In this document: piece by piece, positions 7,003 to 14,294 of the stretch
Numbering within the stretch: position 1 is the first letter of the stretch
How the letters are laid out: every line of letters begins with the position of its first letter
Origin: Campylobacterales bacterium
Lineage (GTDB): Bacteria > Campylobacterota > Campylobacteria > Campylobacterales > Thiovulaceae
NCBI GenBank assembly: GCA_012963895.1
Contig: DTUW01000170.1
Span: forward strand, 1-14,294
Reading direction: 5' to 3'
Length of the DNA stretch: 14,294 nt
Notes under the pieces: model-generated
Told to the model about the DNA's origin: nothing
Databases searched by the model: none
The model's input: only the letters and a program-made list of their open reading frames with translations
Made by a program: the position numbers and the translations under genes

Positions 7003-7512
7003 ATGAATAGATACATGTATATATTGTTTTTACTTTCTGTTCCCCTCTTAGCTTCTGAACATAGTGGAGAGACCGATATAGTGGCTAGAACTTTCAATTT
7101 TGTGATTTTTGTAGCTATCCTCTACTATCTTGTAGCTGAACCAATCAAGAAGTTTCTATCAGATAGAAAAAATGGTATTGAGGAACAGTTCAATAGAAAT
7201 AGAATAGAGTTGGAAAAGTCCAAAGCTGAACGAGATAGAGCTGAGGAAAATCTGAAATTTGCTAAACGAAAAGCAGGAATGATAGTGGCTGATGCTCGTA
7301 AGGAGGCTCAACTCATAAAAGAGAAGTTAGAAGAGAGTTTAAAACACGATATAGAGGTGTTGGAGCAACAAAATAGAGATAAGATGGAGATAGAAGAGAG
7401 CAAGATGGTTAAAGCGGTTGTCGATGAGGTTATTCGTGATATTGTCTCAAAAAGCGATATTGGACTTGATGCCGATACCCTCACTAAAACCCTAATTAAA
7501 AAGGTTTCATAA
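7003..7512 (+). CDS. atpF: ATP synthase Fo subunit b (AtpF)
   Basis: This 169-residue b subunit of the peripheral stator pairs with b' and holds delta and alpha-beta against rotation. It begins with a secretory-type hydrophobic segment (residues 3-17, ending LLAS), followed by the usual membrane helix (about 30-46, FNFVIFVAILYYLVAE). A long charged coiled coil runs to the C-terminus. A leader-like extra segment on the b subunit is known in Campylobacterota, for example in Helicobacter. ATG 7003 has AAAGGA upstream, eleven bases after the atpF' stop. The gene ends directly against atpH (TAA then ATG), as expected for coupled stator genes. Confidence 0.94.
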   Translation: MNRYMYILFLLSVPLLASEHSGETDIVARTFNFVIFVAILYYLVAEPIKKFLSDRKNGIEEQFNRNRIELEKSKAERDRAEENLKFAKRKAGMIVADARKEAQLIKEKLEESLKHDIEVLEQQNRDKMEIEESKMVKAVVDEVIRDIVSKSDIGLDADTLTKTLIKKVS

Positions 7513-8034
7513 ATGAGTTTGGTATCTAAGCGGTATGCAAAAGCTCTTATAGAGAGTTTCGATAAAGATGAGTTAGTAGAAGTTCAGAAATTCCTATCTT
7601 CTATCGCTTCCAATTTTGAGGATAGAAAATTACGAATGGTTCTAACCTCCAACTTACTACCAAAAGAGGAAAAAGAGAAACTGCTATTGGGTTCTATCTC
7701 CAATCCGAAATTACAGAATTTCATAAGATTGCTAATCCACAAAGGTAGGATTTCAGAAATTCCAGCTATTGCTGAGGATATTCGAAAAGAGCTATTGGCT
7801 CATAGTGATAAGTTCGAAGGAAAGATTTACACCTCATCTAATATCTCTATCGATGAATTGAAGTCTATCGCTGATGGACTAAGTAAAAAACTTGGTAAAA
7901 ATATAGTTTTAGTCCATTCCAAAAGTGATAGCGATGAGGTGAAGATTGTAATTGAAGATTTGAATATTGAAATATCCCTTTCAAAAGAGAAGATAGAGAG
8001 GGATATAGTTCAATATATTCTAAAAGCGATATAA
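7513..8034 (+). CDS. atpH: ATP synthase F1 subunit delta (AtpH)
   Basis: This is a 173-residue delta (OSCP-type) subunit that caps the alpha-beta hexamer and joins it to the b/b' stator. The N-terminal helical domain opens with SKRYAKALIESF, the conserved start of this family, and includes VLTSNLLPKEEKEKLL around 43-58. The C-terminal region holds the characteristic amphipathic stretch near SLSKEKIERDIVQYILKAI. Length is normal (usually 170-185). It starts immediately after the atpF stop with no gap. Its ribosome binding site is poor, consistent with translational coupling to atpF. Confidence 0.95.
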   Translation: MSLVSKRYAKALIESFDKDELVEVQKFLSSIASNFEDRKLRMVLTSNLLPKEEKEKLLLGSISNPKLQNFIRLLIHKGRISEIPAIAEDIRKELLAHSDKFEGKIYTSSNISIDELKSIADGLSKKLGKNIVLVHSKSDSDEVKIVIEDLNIEISLSKEKIERDIVQYILKAI

Positions 8035-8059
8035 ACCTATATTTTTGAAAGGAGTTCAT

Positions 8060-9571
8060 GTGGCAAAAATTCAAGCTGATGAAATTACCTCTCTTATAAA
8101 AGAGAGAATAGCCAATTTTGAATTAGATGTAGATATTAACGAGACGGGGAAAGTTATCTCCCTAGCCGATGGTATAGCAAAGGTCTATGGCTTAACAAAT
8201 GTTATGGCCGGTGAAATGGTGGAGTTTGAAGATGGCACTAAGGGAATGGCTCTCAACTTAGAAGAGGATTCCGTAGGTGTCGTAGTTCTGGGAACTGGTG
8301 AAAGTCTTCGAGAGGGTTCAAGTGTCAAGAGATTGAATAGACTTCTAAAAGTTCCAACAGGAGAAGCCCTATTAGGTAGAGTTGTAAATGCTCTTGGTGA
8401 GCCTATCGATGGAAAAGGGGCAATTGAAGCTACTGAATATAGATTTGTTGAAGAGAAAGCCCCGGGAATTATGGCGAGAAAATCTGTTCATGAACCACTC
8501 GCAACAGGAATTAAAGCTATTGATGCACTTGTTCCAATTGGTAGAGGACAGAGAGAGCTAATTATTGGAGACAGACAAACTGGAAAAACAACAGTAGCTA
8601 TTGATACCATCATCAACCAAAAAGGGAACGGTGTAAAGTGTATCTATGTAGCTGTTGGTCAAAAAAGGTCATCTATCGCACAAGTTGTTAGAAGACTTGA
8701 AGAGGCGGGAGCTATGGAATATACCATTATCGTATCTGCTTCTGCTTCTGACCCAGCAGCTCTCCAATTCCTAGCACCTTATGCAGGTGTAACTATGGGA
8801 GAATATTTCAGAGATAATGGACAACATGCTCTAATTGTATATGATGACCTATCAAAACATGCAGTAGCATATAGAGAGATGTCTCTAATTTTGAGAAGAC
8901 CACCAGGTAGAGAAGCTTTCCCGGGTGATGTATTTTATCTACACTCTCGACTATTGGAGAGAGCAGCTAAATTGAGTGATGAGAAGGGGGCTGGTTCTCT
9001 AACAGCACTTCCAATTATTGAAACTCAGGCAGGAGATGTTGCTGCATACATTCCAACTAATGTTATCTCTATTACAGATGGACAGATATTCCTAGAAACT
9101 GACCTATTCAATGCAGGTATTAGACCAGCTATTAATGTTGGTATCTCTGTATCGAGAGTTGGAGGAGCTGCCCAAATCAAAGCTACAAAACAGGTAGCAG
9201 GAACATTACGATTGGATTTGGCTCAATATAGAGAACTTCAAGCATTTGCCCAATTTGCCTCAGATTTAGATGAAGCGAGTAGAAAGCAGTTAGAGAGAGG
9301 GCAGAGAATGGTAGAAGTTCTGAAACAACCTCCATATTCTCCACTTTCAGCTGAGCAACAAGTATTGATAATTCAAGCTGGAAACTTGGGATACCTCGAC
9401 AAAATACCAGCTTCCAAAGTTAGAGAGTATGAAGAGAAGCTATATCCATTTGTTGAAGCCAAATATCCTCAAATTTTTGAGAATATCCGAAATGAGAAAA
9501 AGATTAGCGATGAGACAGCTGGACTAATTCAACAGGCTCTTGATGAATTTGGAGAGAGTTTCACCGCCTAA
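8060..9571 (+). CDS. atpA: ATP synthase F1 subunit alpha (AtpA)
   Basis: This is the non-catalytic nucleotide-binding subunit of the F1 hexamer, 503 residues, the usual length. The N-terminal beta-barrel is followed by the Walker A motif GDRQTGKT (170-177), the Walker B region LIVYDDLSKHAVAYRE (about 258-273), and the arginine finger in ISVSRVGGAAQ (Arg366), which completes the active site of the neighbouring beta subunit. I chose GTG 8060, giving MAKIQADEI, over an in-frame TTG at 8045. AAAGGAG ends six bases before this GTG and the product then matches the family N-terminus. The gap after atpH is 25 bases. An ATG at 8058 is out of frame. Confidence 0.98.
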   Translation: MAKIQADEITSLIKERIANFELDVDINETGKVISLADGIAKVYGLTNVMAGEMVEFEDGTKGMALNLEEDSVGVVVLGTGESLREGSSVKRLNRLLKVPTGEALLGRVVNALGEPIDGKGAIEATEYRFVEEKAPGIMARKSVHEPLATGIKAIDALVPIGRGQRELIIGDRQTGKTTVAIDTIINQKGNGVKCIYVAVGQKRSSIAQVVRRLEEAGAMEYTIIVSASASDPAALQFLAPYAGVTMGEYFRDNGQHALIVYDDLSKHAVAYREMSLILRRPPGREAFPGDVFYLHSRLLERAAKLSDEKGAGSLTALPIIETQAGDVAAYIPTNVISITDGQIFLETDLFNAGIRPAINVGISVSRVGGAAQIKATKQVAGTLRLDLAQYRELQAFAQFASDLDEASRKQLERGQRMVEVLKQPPYSPLSAEQQVLIIQAGNLGYLDKIPASKVREYEEKLYPFVEAKYPQIFENIRNEKKISDETAGLIQQALDEFGESFTA

Positions 9572-9588
9572 TTTTTAAGGGATAGCAT

Positions 9589-10473
9589 ATGGCAAACTTG
9601 AAAGAGATTCAGAGAAAAATAAAGAGTGTTTCAAACACTCAAAAAACAACCCGTGCTATGAAGCTTGTATCAACTGCTAAGCTCCGTCGGGCAGAGGAGT
9701 TAGCTCGGCGGTCGCGACTATATGCAGACAAGTTGAATGAAGTCCTATCCAAAATAGCAAGGGGGATTGCTAATAGCAAAAATGGAGAGATTGAAAGTCT
9801 CTACTTTGATACAGAACGAGAAGTAAAACGGGTAGCAATAGTTTTCGTTACAGCTGATAAAGGACTTTGTGGAGCTTTCAACCACCGAACCATAAAAGAG
9901 GTAAATCGACTGGTAAAAGAGTTCCAAAGTCAGGATATAGAAGTAGATTTACATGCAATAGGTAAAAAGGGGATTGAATATTTCAAATTCAATAGAGTGG
10001 AATTGGCAAATAGTGAAACTGGATTAAGTTCAGCCCCCGACTATGAAAAGGCTTCTAAACTAATATCCAAAGTGGTAGATGATTTCGCAAATGGTCGAGT
10101 TGATAAGGTTTTTCTTATTCACAATGGATATAAGAATATGATAACTCAGGAGTTGAAAACTCAACAACTTCTGCCGGTTGATGGTTCGAAACTGGGAGCA
10201 TCTAACGATAGTTCCCAATTCGAAATTGAGGCATACGATGAAGAAGTTGTATTGGAAGCTGTTCTAAAAAAATATTTAGAATATAGTATCTATTACTCTT
10301 TAATTGATTCTCTTGCTGCTGAGCATTCAGCCAGAATGCAGGCTATGGATGCAGCAACCAATAATGCAAAAGAGATGGTTCGCAATCTCAAATTGCAATT
10401 CAATAAAGCTAGACAAGAAGCTATTACCACTGAGCTTGTTGAGATAATCAGTGGTGTAGAATCTATGAAATAG
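9589..10473 (+). CDS. atpG: ATP synthase F1 subunit gamma (AtpG)
   Basis: Gamma is the central rotor shaft of F1, transmitting c-ring rotation to the catalytic subunits. The 294-residue protein has the conserved N-terminal coiled-coil helix MANLKEIQRKIKSVSNTQK followed by TTRAMKLVSTAKLRRAE. The Rossmann-like middle domain contains VFVTADKGLCGAFNH (about 85-99). The C-terminal helix, with SARMQAMDAATNNA and KARQEAITTELVEIISG, pairs with the N-terminal helix to form the shaft. ATG 9589 has an AAGGGA ribosome binding site about six bases upstream and lies 17 bases after atpA. Length is normal. Five bases downstream of its stop the atpD leader begins. Confidence 0.97.
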   Translation: MANLKEIQRKIKSVSNTQKTTRAMKLVSTAKLRRAEELARRSRLYADKLNEVLSKIARGIANSKNGEIESLYFDTEREVKRVAIVFVTADKGLCGAFNHRTIKEVNRLVKEFQSQDIEVDLHAIGKKGIEYFKFNRVELANSETGLSSAPDYEKASKLISKVVDDFANGRVDKVFLIHNGYKNMITQELKTQQLLPVDGSKLGASNDSSQFEIEAYDEEVVLEAVLKKYLEYSIYYSLIDSLAAEHSARMQAMDAATNNAKEMVRNLKLQFNKARQEAITTELVEIISGVESMK

Positions 10474-10484
10474 GAAAGGTGGAA

Positions 10485-11897
10485 ATGAGTGAGAATATGA
10501 TTGGTAAAGTTGTCCAAGTAATTGGACCAGTTGTAGATGTGGAATTTAATAACTACCTTCCAGCAATTAATGATGCTTTGGAGGTTAGTTATAAAGTTGA
10601 AGGAAGAGATGCCAAACTGGTATTAGAGGTAGCAGCTCATATTGGAGACAATAGAGTTCGAACTATTGCTATGGATTTGACCGAGGGACTTTCTCGCGGT
10701 TTAGATGTAGTAGCTACCGGTGCTCCTATATCCGTTCCTGTTGGAGAAGAGGTATTAGGTCGTATCTTCAATGTTATTGGTGAGACAATCGACGACGGCG
10801 AACCTCTACAAGCTAAACAGAAGTGGCCTATCCATCGAGATGCTCCAAAATTGGTTGACCAATCTACTACAACTGAAATGTTTGAAACAGGAATTAAAGT
10901 AGTAGATTTGCTTGCTCCTTATGCAAAAGGTGGAAAAGTTGGACTATTTGGAGGTGCCGGAGTTGGTAAGACAGTTATCATCATGGAACTTATCCACAAT
11001 GTGGCATATAAACACTCTGGATACTCTGTATTTGCAGGGGTTGGAGAGAGAACAAGAGAAGGAAACGACCTCTATCACGAGATGAAAGAATCCAATGTTT
11101 TGGATAAGGTTGCCCTTTGCTATGGTCAGATGAATGAGCCTCCGGGAGCAAGAAATAGAATCGCTATGACAGGTCTTACAATGGCTGAATATTTCAGAGA
11201 TGAGATGGGGCTAGATGTTTTGATGTTTATTGATAATATTTTCCGATTTGCTCAATCTGGTTCTGAAATGTCAGCACTTCTTGGGCGAATTCCTTCGGCT
11301 GTTGGATACCAACCAACTTTGGCAAGAGAGATGGGGGCTTTACAAGAGAGAATTACATCAACTAAGAAGGGTTCAATTACATCTGTTCAGGCTGTCTATG
11401 TTCCTGCTGACGACTTGACAGACCCAGCTCCTGCCTCTGTATTTGCCCACCTCGATGCTACAACTGTTTTGAACAGAAAAATTGCAGAGAAGGGGATTTA
11501 TCCAGCGGTTGACCCACTCGATTCAACTTCACGACTTCTAGACCCAGCCATTATTGGAGAAGAGCATTACAATGTGGCGAGAGGGGTTCAACAGGTGTTG
11601 CAAAAATATAAAGACCTTCAAGATATTATCGCTATTCTCGGTATGGATGAGCTTTCAGAAGAGGACAAAGCGACAGTTGAGAGAGCCAGAAAGATAGAGA
11701 AATTCCTATCTCAGCCGTTCTTTGTTGCAGAGGTCTTTACAGGAGCCCCTGGAAAATATGTATCCCTTGAAGACACTATCGCAGGATTTAAAGGTATCTT
11801 AGAGGGTAAATATGACCATCTACCAGAAAATGCTTTCTATATGGTAGGTGATATAAATGAGGCGATAGCAAAGGCTGAAAAACTTCAAGGTAAATAG
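10485..11897 (+). CDS. atpD: ATP synthase F1 subunit beta (AtpD)
   Basis: This is the catalytic subunit, making ATP at the beta/alpha interface. The protein has 470 residues from ATG 10485. The N-terminal barrel begins IGKVVQVIGPVVDVEF. The Walker A loop GGAGVGKT is at about 156-163, and the catalytic glutamate lies in GERTREGND (Glu188, matching E. coli Glu181). Walker B appears as LDVLMFIDNIFRF, and SALLGRIPSAVGYQPTLA follows. In-frame alternatives are GTG 10479 and ATG 10497. I prefer ATG 10485 because AAAGG lies five bases before it and MSENMIGKV is a plausible family N-terminus. It is 11 bases after atpG and four bases before atpC. Confidence 0.98.
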   Translation: MSENMIGKVVQVIGPVVDVEFNNYLPAINDALEVSYKVEGRDAKLVLEVAAHIGDNRVRTIAMDLTEGLSRGLDVVATGAPISVPVGEEVLGRIFNVIGETIDDGEPLQAKQKWPIHRDAPKLVDQSTTTEMFETGIKVVDLLAPYAKGGKVGLFGGAGVGKTVIIMELIHNVAYKHSGYSVFAGVGERTREGNDLYHEMKESNVLDKVALCYGQMNEPPGARNRIAMTGLTMAEYFRDEMGLDVLMFIDNIFRFAQSGSEMSALLGRIPSAVGYQPTLAREMGALQERITSTKKGSITSVQAVYVPADDLTDPAPASVFAHLDATTVLNRKIAEKGIYPAVDPLDSTSRLLDPAIIGEEHYNVARGVQQVLQKYKDLQDIIAILGMDELSEEDKATVERARKIEKFLSQPFFVAEVFTGAPGKYVSLEDTIAGFKGILEGKYDHLPENAFYMVGDINEAIAKAEKLQGK

Positions 11898-11901
11898 CAA
11901 A

Positions 11902-12273
11902 ATGGAAAGTTTGAAATTAGAACTCATCACACCAGATGGGCGAATATTTTGTGGAGATGTAAAAGAGGTATTGCTACCGGGTGAAGAGGGAGAATTTGGG
12001 GTTCTCCCCCAACATGCCTCCCTTTTTACTCTATTGAGTGGTGGAATTATCGAATTTACCAAACTTGACGGTAGTATTGAAAATGTGGTAATCAACGGAG
12101 GCAATGTTACTGTTGAGGATAATAGAGTTATTGCCCTTGTAAATGGAGCAGTTGTCCTACCTGAACATCAAAATGGAGATACAGCAAAGGCATTAGAAGA
12201 GGTGCAGAAGCTATTAGAAAAGGTTTCTAACAATGGAACCATTCTAGCCTCTGTCCAATCCAAATTGGGTTAG
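11902..12273 (+). CDS. atpC: ATP synthase F1 subunit epsilon (AtpC)
   Basis: Epsilon sits at the base of the gamma shaft, contacts the c-ring and can inhibit ATP hydrolysis through its C-terminal helices. The 123-residue product has the N-terminal beta-sandwich with LKLELITPDGRIFCGDV and LLPGEEGEFGVLPQHASLF, which are hallmark segments, then a short helical C-terminus (about 88-120). It is a little shorter than many epsilons (130-140), suggesting a trimmed C-terminal hairpin. ATG 11902 follows atpD by four bases. Its ribosome binding site is weak (AAGG at the end of atpD), so coupled translation is likely. The next gene starts 15 bases after the stop. Confidence 0.95.
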   Translation: MESLKLELITPDGRIFCGDVKEVLLPGEEGEFGVLPQHASLFTLLSGGIIEFTKLDGSIENVVINGGNVTVEDNRVIALVNGAVVLPEHQNGDTAKALEEVQKLLEKVSNNGTILASVQSKLG

Positions 12274-12288
12274 AGGTAGTTTCTCGCC

Positions 12289-12921
12289 GTGTTTGATATG
12301 CTTCTCAACTTCTTTGCAGAGAGTAGCCCTGTAACTATCTTTGTTATGGGGCTTTTGAGTATCTACTTTATATCCATAAATTGGATATTTATCATGAGGT
12401 ATTTTACCCTCCGCCACCTCATCGATAGCGAGGATATGGCTTTTCAGTCAATAATAAATAACAATGAAAGAGTTTCCCAATACTCATTTATCTACCAATA
12501 TATCAACTTTTTCAAGCAACAAAATGAAGATGTAATTAGTGAGAATATCCTGAAATTGATAAAGTCCAATATCAAAAAAGAGGCAAGTAAGGGGCTGAAC
12601 TTCCTAAGTATTGTCGCCTCAACATCTCCATTTATAGGGCTATTTGGAACTGTGGTATCTATCTTAGAGACTTTCGCAACTCTTGGAGATGCAGAGCTAG
12701 GAGCAATTTCAGTAATAGCCCAAGGTGTTTCAGAAGCACTGATAGCCACAGCGGTTGGAATTTTTGTAGCCACATTTGCATATAGCTACCACCAAATCCT
12801 CAAAAGAAAAGTATATGAGTTGGTCGAAATTGTATCTATGGAAAACGAGGTAATAATATTCAATAATGGCAAAGAGTGGAAAAAGAAAGAGAGAGAGATA
12901 GAGGAGGGGGAATATGTGTGA
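12289..12921 (+). CDS. exbB: MotA/TolQ/ExbB-family proton channel protein
   Basis: This inner-membrane subunit of an ExbB/TolQ-type motor combines with an ExbD/TolR partner to couple proton flow to a periplasmic transducer. The 210 residues contain three predicted membrane helices (about 14-38, 103-128, 147-168) and a cytoplasmic loop between the first two. The conserved stretches STSPFIGLFGTV (111-122) and VSEALIATAVGIFVA (147-161) carry the family threonines at 121 and 154. The C-terminus is a charged tail. The start is GTG 12289, with AGAGG about twelve bases upstream, a rather long spacing; ATG 12298 is the alternative. Synteny (after atpC in Campylobacterota) suggests the Tol-type system, but ExbB and TolQ cannot be told apart here. 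It overlaps exbD by eight bases. Confidence 0.92.
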   Translation: MFDMLLNFFAESSPVTIFVMGLLSIYFISINWIFIMRYFTLRHLIDSEDMAFQSIINNNERVSQYSFIYQYINFFKQQNEDVISENILKLIKSNIKKEASKGLNFLSIVASTSPFIGLFGTVVSILETFATLGDAELGAISVIAQGVSEALIATAVGIFVATFAYSYHQILKRKVYELVEIVSMENEVIIFNNGKEWKKKEREIEEGEYV

Positions 12922-13312
12922 TGAAGAGTTTGGAGAAGAGGCACCAACTCTAAATATTACCCCTCTTGTAGATGTTATGTTAGTGCTACTCTCAATTTTG
13001 ATGGTTACAGCTCCGACGATGGTCTATGAGGAGATGGTGCAACTACCACAAGGTTCAAAAGAGAAACCGATAGAAAAAGCTTACAAAATAGAGATTCGAG
13101 TTACAAAGAATAGAGAGATATATATTCAAAACCAAAAATATAGTTTCGATACATTTTCAGATGACTTTATCCTATTTGCCGAACATATATCAAAAGATAC
13201 AGCGGTGATAATTACTGCTGACGAACGGATACTATATAAAGATGTGATGGCTATCTTGAAAAGTGTAAAGATGGCAGGATTTAAAAAGGTCTCCCTATCA
13301 ACCAATGGATAA
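12914..13312 (+). CDS. exbD: ExbD/TolR-family biopolymer transport protein
   Basis: This 132-residue partner of the ExbB/TolQ channel has a short cytoplasmic N-terminus, one membrane helix (about 17-34) and a periplasmic domain. The signature LNITPLVDVMLVLLSILMV contains the membrane aspartate (Asp20) that carries protons, equivalent to Asp25 of E. coli ExbD and Asp23 of TolR. The periplasmic part ends in DERILYKDVMAILKSVKMAG, a conserved TolR/ExbD feature. ATG 12914 has a strong GGAGG ribosome binding site upstream, within the end of exbB. It overlaps exbB and the next gene by eight bases each, so the three are translated as a coupled unit. Confidence 0.95.
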   Translation: MCDEEFGEEAPTLNITPLVDVMLVLLSILMVTAPTMVYEEMVQLPQGSKEKPIEKAYKIEIRVTKNREIYIQNQKYSFDTFSDDFILFAEHISKDTAVIITADERILYKDVMAILKSVKMAGFKKVSLSTNG

Positions 13313-14207
13313 TCTTCAAGATGAAAAACTCTTCTATCTTAGTGGTCTCTTTTCTGTAAGCTTTTTCCTAATACTCCTCTTTTCTGCCCTCTACTACGGA
13401 TATACTCGTGATAAAGTTATCAAAATCAAGACCGAAAAGAGTTCAGGAATTGAGATAGTTCTCTATGAGGCTCCAAAAGAGAAGAAGAGAGCAAAGAAAG
13501 CAGATACAACACAATCCAAACCTAAACCTAAACCGAAAATAGCTCCTCCAAAACCTCCAAAAAAACATATAGAAAAATCTCAATCTCAAAACGAAGAGAA
13601 ACAACCCCCTAAACCTGCTACTCCACCACCGCCACCTCTACCGCCAAAAGAGACCCCCAAAGCTCCATCTTTTGACTCTCTCTTTTCCAATATAGATACT
13701 TCCAAGTTGGATAAGCCAAAAGAGGAAGAGCAGAAACCATTAGTTTCAGAAGAGACCATAAAAAGATTACGAGAAGAAATTCAAGAAATAGAAGCCCCTA
13801 TTATTAGAAAAGATGACAATTTCTCCATCGATGATTATCGACTCCAAAGAGAGTTCAAAATCTCTCACACCCAACCTATTTCACTCGAATACAAGGAATT
13901 AGAGATTACCAGCTCATCACTTGAAGATAGCGATAGTGGGATATACGATGAGGTATTTGCTACTATCCAAAAGTTTTTGTATAAAAATTGGCAACCATCG
14001 CCATTAGTAGCAGGAAATAGTGCATATGTTCGGATAATCCTTTCCCAAGATGGAACTATTCAATATTGCAAAATTACAACAGCAGGTAAAAATCCAGAAT
14101 TCAATTTAGAATTAAAAGAGTATCTGAAATCTCTCATTGGTCAAAAGATAGAGATAGATTTAGATGAAGCTATGTCGTTTGAAGTGAAATTTAGAGCGAA
14201 AAAGTAG
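13305..14207 (+). CDS. TonB/TolA-like energy transducer with proline-rich linker
   Basis: This 300-residue periplasm-spanning protein is anchored by one N-terminal membrane helix (about 11-32). A Lys/Pro-rich linker follows (about 72-118), with repeated Lys-Pro pairs and runs of prolines. A segment FDSLFSNIDTSKLDK (123-137) and a charged, helix-prone region (about 139-205) come next. The C-terminal domain (about 213-297), with YKNWQPSP and VRIILSQDGTIQYCKITTAG, resembles the TonB/TolA C-terminal fold that binds outer-membrane partners. Position after exbB-exbD identifies it as their transducer. Synteny favours a TolA role in envelope integrity, while the Pro-rich linker is more TonB-like, so I give no symbol. 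ATG 13305 overlaps exbD by eight bases. A single cysteine (255) is present. Confidence 0.88.
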   Translation: MDNLQDEKLFYLSGLFSVSFFLILLFSALYYGYTRDKVIKIKTEKSSGIEIVLYEAPKEKKRAKKADTTQSKPKPKPKIAPPKPPKKHIEKSQSQNEEKQPPKPATPPPPPLPPKETPKAPSFDSLFSNIDTSKLDKPKEEEQKPLVSEETIKRLREEIQEIEAPIIRKDDNFSIDDYRLQREFKISHTQPISLEYKELEITSSSLEDSDSGIYDEVFATIQKFLYKNWQPSPLVAGNSAYVRIILSQDGTIQYCKITTAGKNPEFNLELKEYLKSLIGQKIEIDLDEAMSFEVKFRAKK

Positions 14208-14210
14208 ATA

Positions 14211-14219
14211 TGGTAAAAT
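14211..14219 (+). promoter_or_regulatory. Candidate extended -10 promoter of the right-edge gene
   Basis: TGGTAAAAT is an extended -10 (TG, one base, TAAAAT) just after the transducer stop codon, ending 24 bases before the next ATG. The spacing matches the boxes proposed for the other transcription units in this window. No hairpin terminator separates it from the transducer gene, so read-through is also possible. Confidence 0.4.
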
Positions 14220-14243
14220 TTGGAAAAATCATAAGGAGTGATA

Positions 14244-14294
14244 ATGTTCGGTTTTGGTAAGAAAGAGATAGAGCTAACCCCACTTGTAGCTCTT
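14244..14294 (+). CDS. Partial unidentified protein (first 17 codons)
   Basis: ATG 14244 has a strong AAGGAG ribosome binding site (14233-14238) five bases upstream and opens a frame reading MFGFGKKEIELTPLVAL to the window end. In relatives tolB follows the TonB/TolA gene, but a TolB precursor should begin with a Sec signal peptide, and this start is not one. The opening is compatible with small cytoplasmic TerB-like proteins, but seventeen residues are too few to assign a family. The start call is good and the function is unknown. Confidence 0.65.
   Translation, partial: MFGFGKKEIELTPLVAL

Noticed and set aside
11820..12104. Minus-strand open frame across atpD-atpC
   Set aside because: It is antisense to two highly conserved genes, lacks a convincing ribosome binding site and shows no recognisable domain.
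13510..13660. Low-complexity repeat in the transducer gene
   Set aside because: The CCA/AAA-rich repeats encode the Lys/Pro linker normal for TonB/TolA proteins and are not an independent repeat element.
1..14294. Frequent short words such as TATCTCT/AGAGATA, considered as possible uptake or modification motifs
   Set aside because: They look like codon preference (AGA, GAG, ATA, CTC) in A/T-rich coding DNA, follow gene strand, and have no regular spacing. A genome-wide k-mer test against codon-shuffled controls would be needed to claim more.

Overview
The window looks like chromosomal DNA from a Campylobacterota (Epsilonproteobacteria) species. It is AT-rich (G+C in the high 30s percent by eye). 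The strongest evidence is the gene order at the right: atpF'-atpF-atpH-atpA-atpG-atpD-atpC running straight into an exbB-exbD-tonB/tolA trio. The b' start (MLDISP...), the hydrophobic leader on the b subunit and the absence of atpB/atpE from the cluster are also typical of that phylum. I cannot name the genus from sequence alone.

Layout. Positions 1-2911 are on the minus strand: the 5' part of an unidentified gene runs off the left edge, and complete valS (valyl-tRNA synthetase) lies beside it. From a compact divergent promoter region (2912-2972) everything to the right reads on the plus strand. A secreted thioredoxin-fold protein comes first. Next is a tight cluster of dnaN (DNA polymerase III beta clamp), proC (pyrroline-5-carboxylate reductase) and lnt (apolipoprotein N-acyltransferase), in which reading frames overlap and both proC and lnt start at TTG. 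The F1/stator ATP synthase genes follow, then a proton channel pair (ExbB/TolQ, ExbD/TolR) and a periplasm-spanning transducer with a proline-rich linker. The last 51 bases start another gene behind its own candidate promoter. No intergenic stretch reaches 100 bases. I saw no tRNA, rRNA, CRISPR array, insertion sequence or phage gene.

How the genes work together. The atp genes encode all of F1 (delta, alpha, gamma, beta, epsilon) plus the two-chain b/b' stator. The Fo a and c subunits are not here. The downstream ExbB-ExbD-TonB/TolA machine uses the same proton-motive force to drive outer-membrane work, and the 15-base gap after atpC suggests co-transcription. DnaN, ValS, ProC and Lnt are housekeeping functions in replication, translation, proline synthesis and lipoprotein maturation.

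The window is mostly conserved housekeeping sequence, and I found no new defence or mobile system. The more interesting points are arrangement and regulation. dnaN sits away from dnaA/gyrB. proC-lnt occupies the place where parA-parB normally precedes atpF'. The gene after the transducer does not begin like tolB. A perfect TATAAT box spans the lnt stop codon and appears to drive the atp operon, which also resolves the atpF' start. Five candidate -10 boxes share one spacing pattern, and valS has a remodelled metal-site position.
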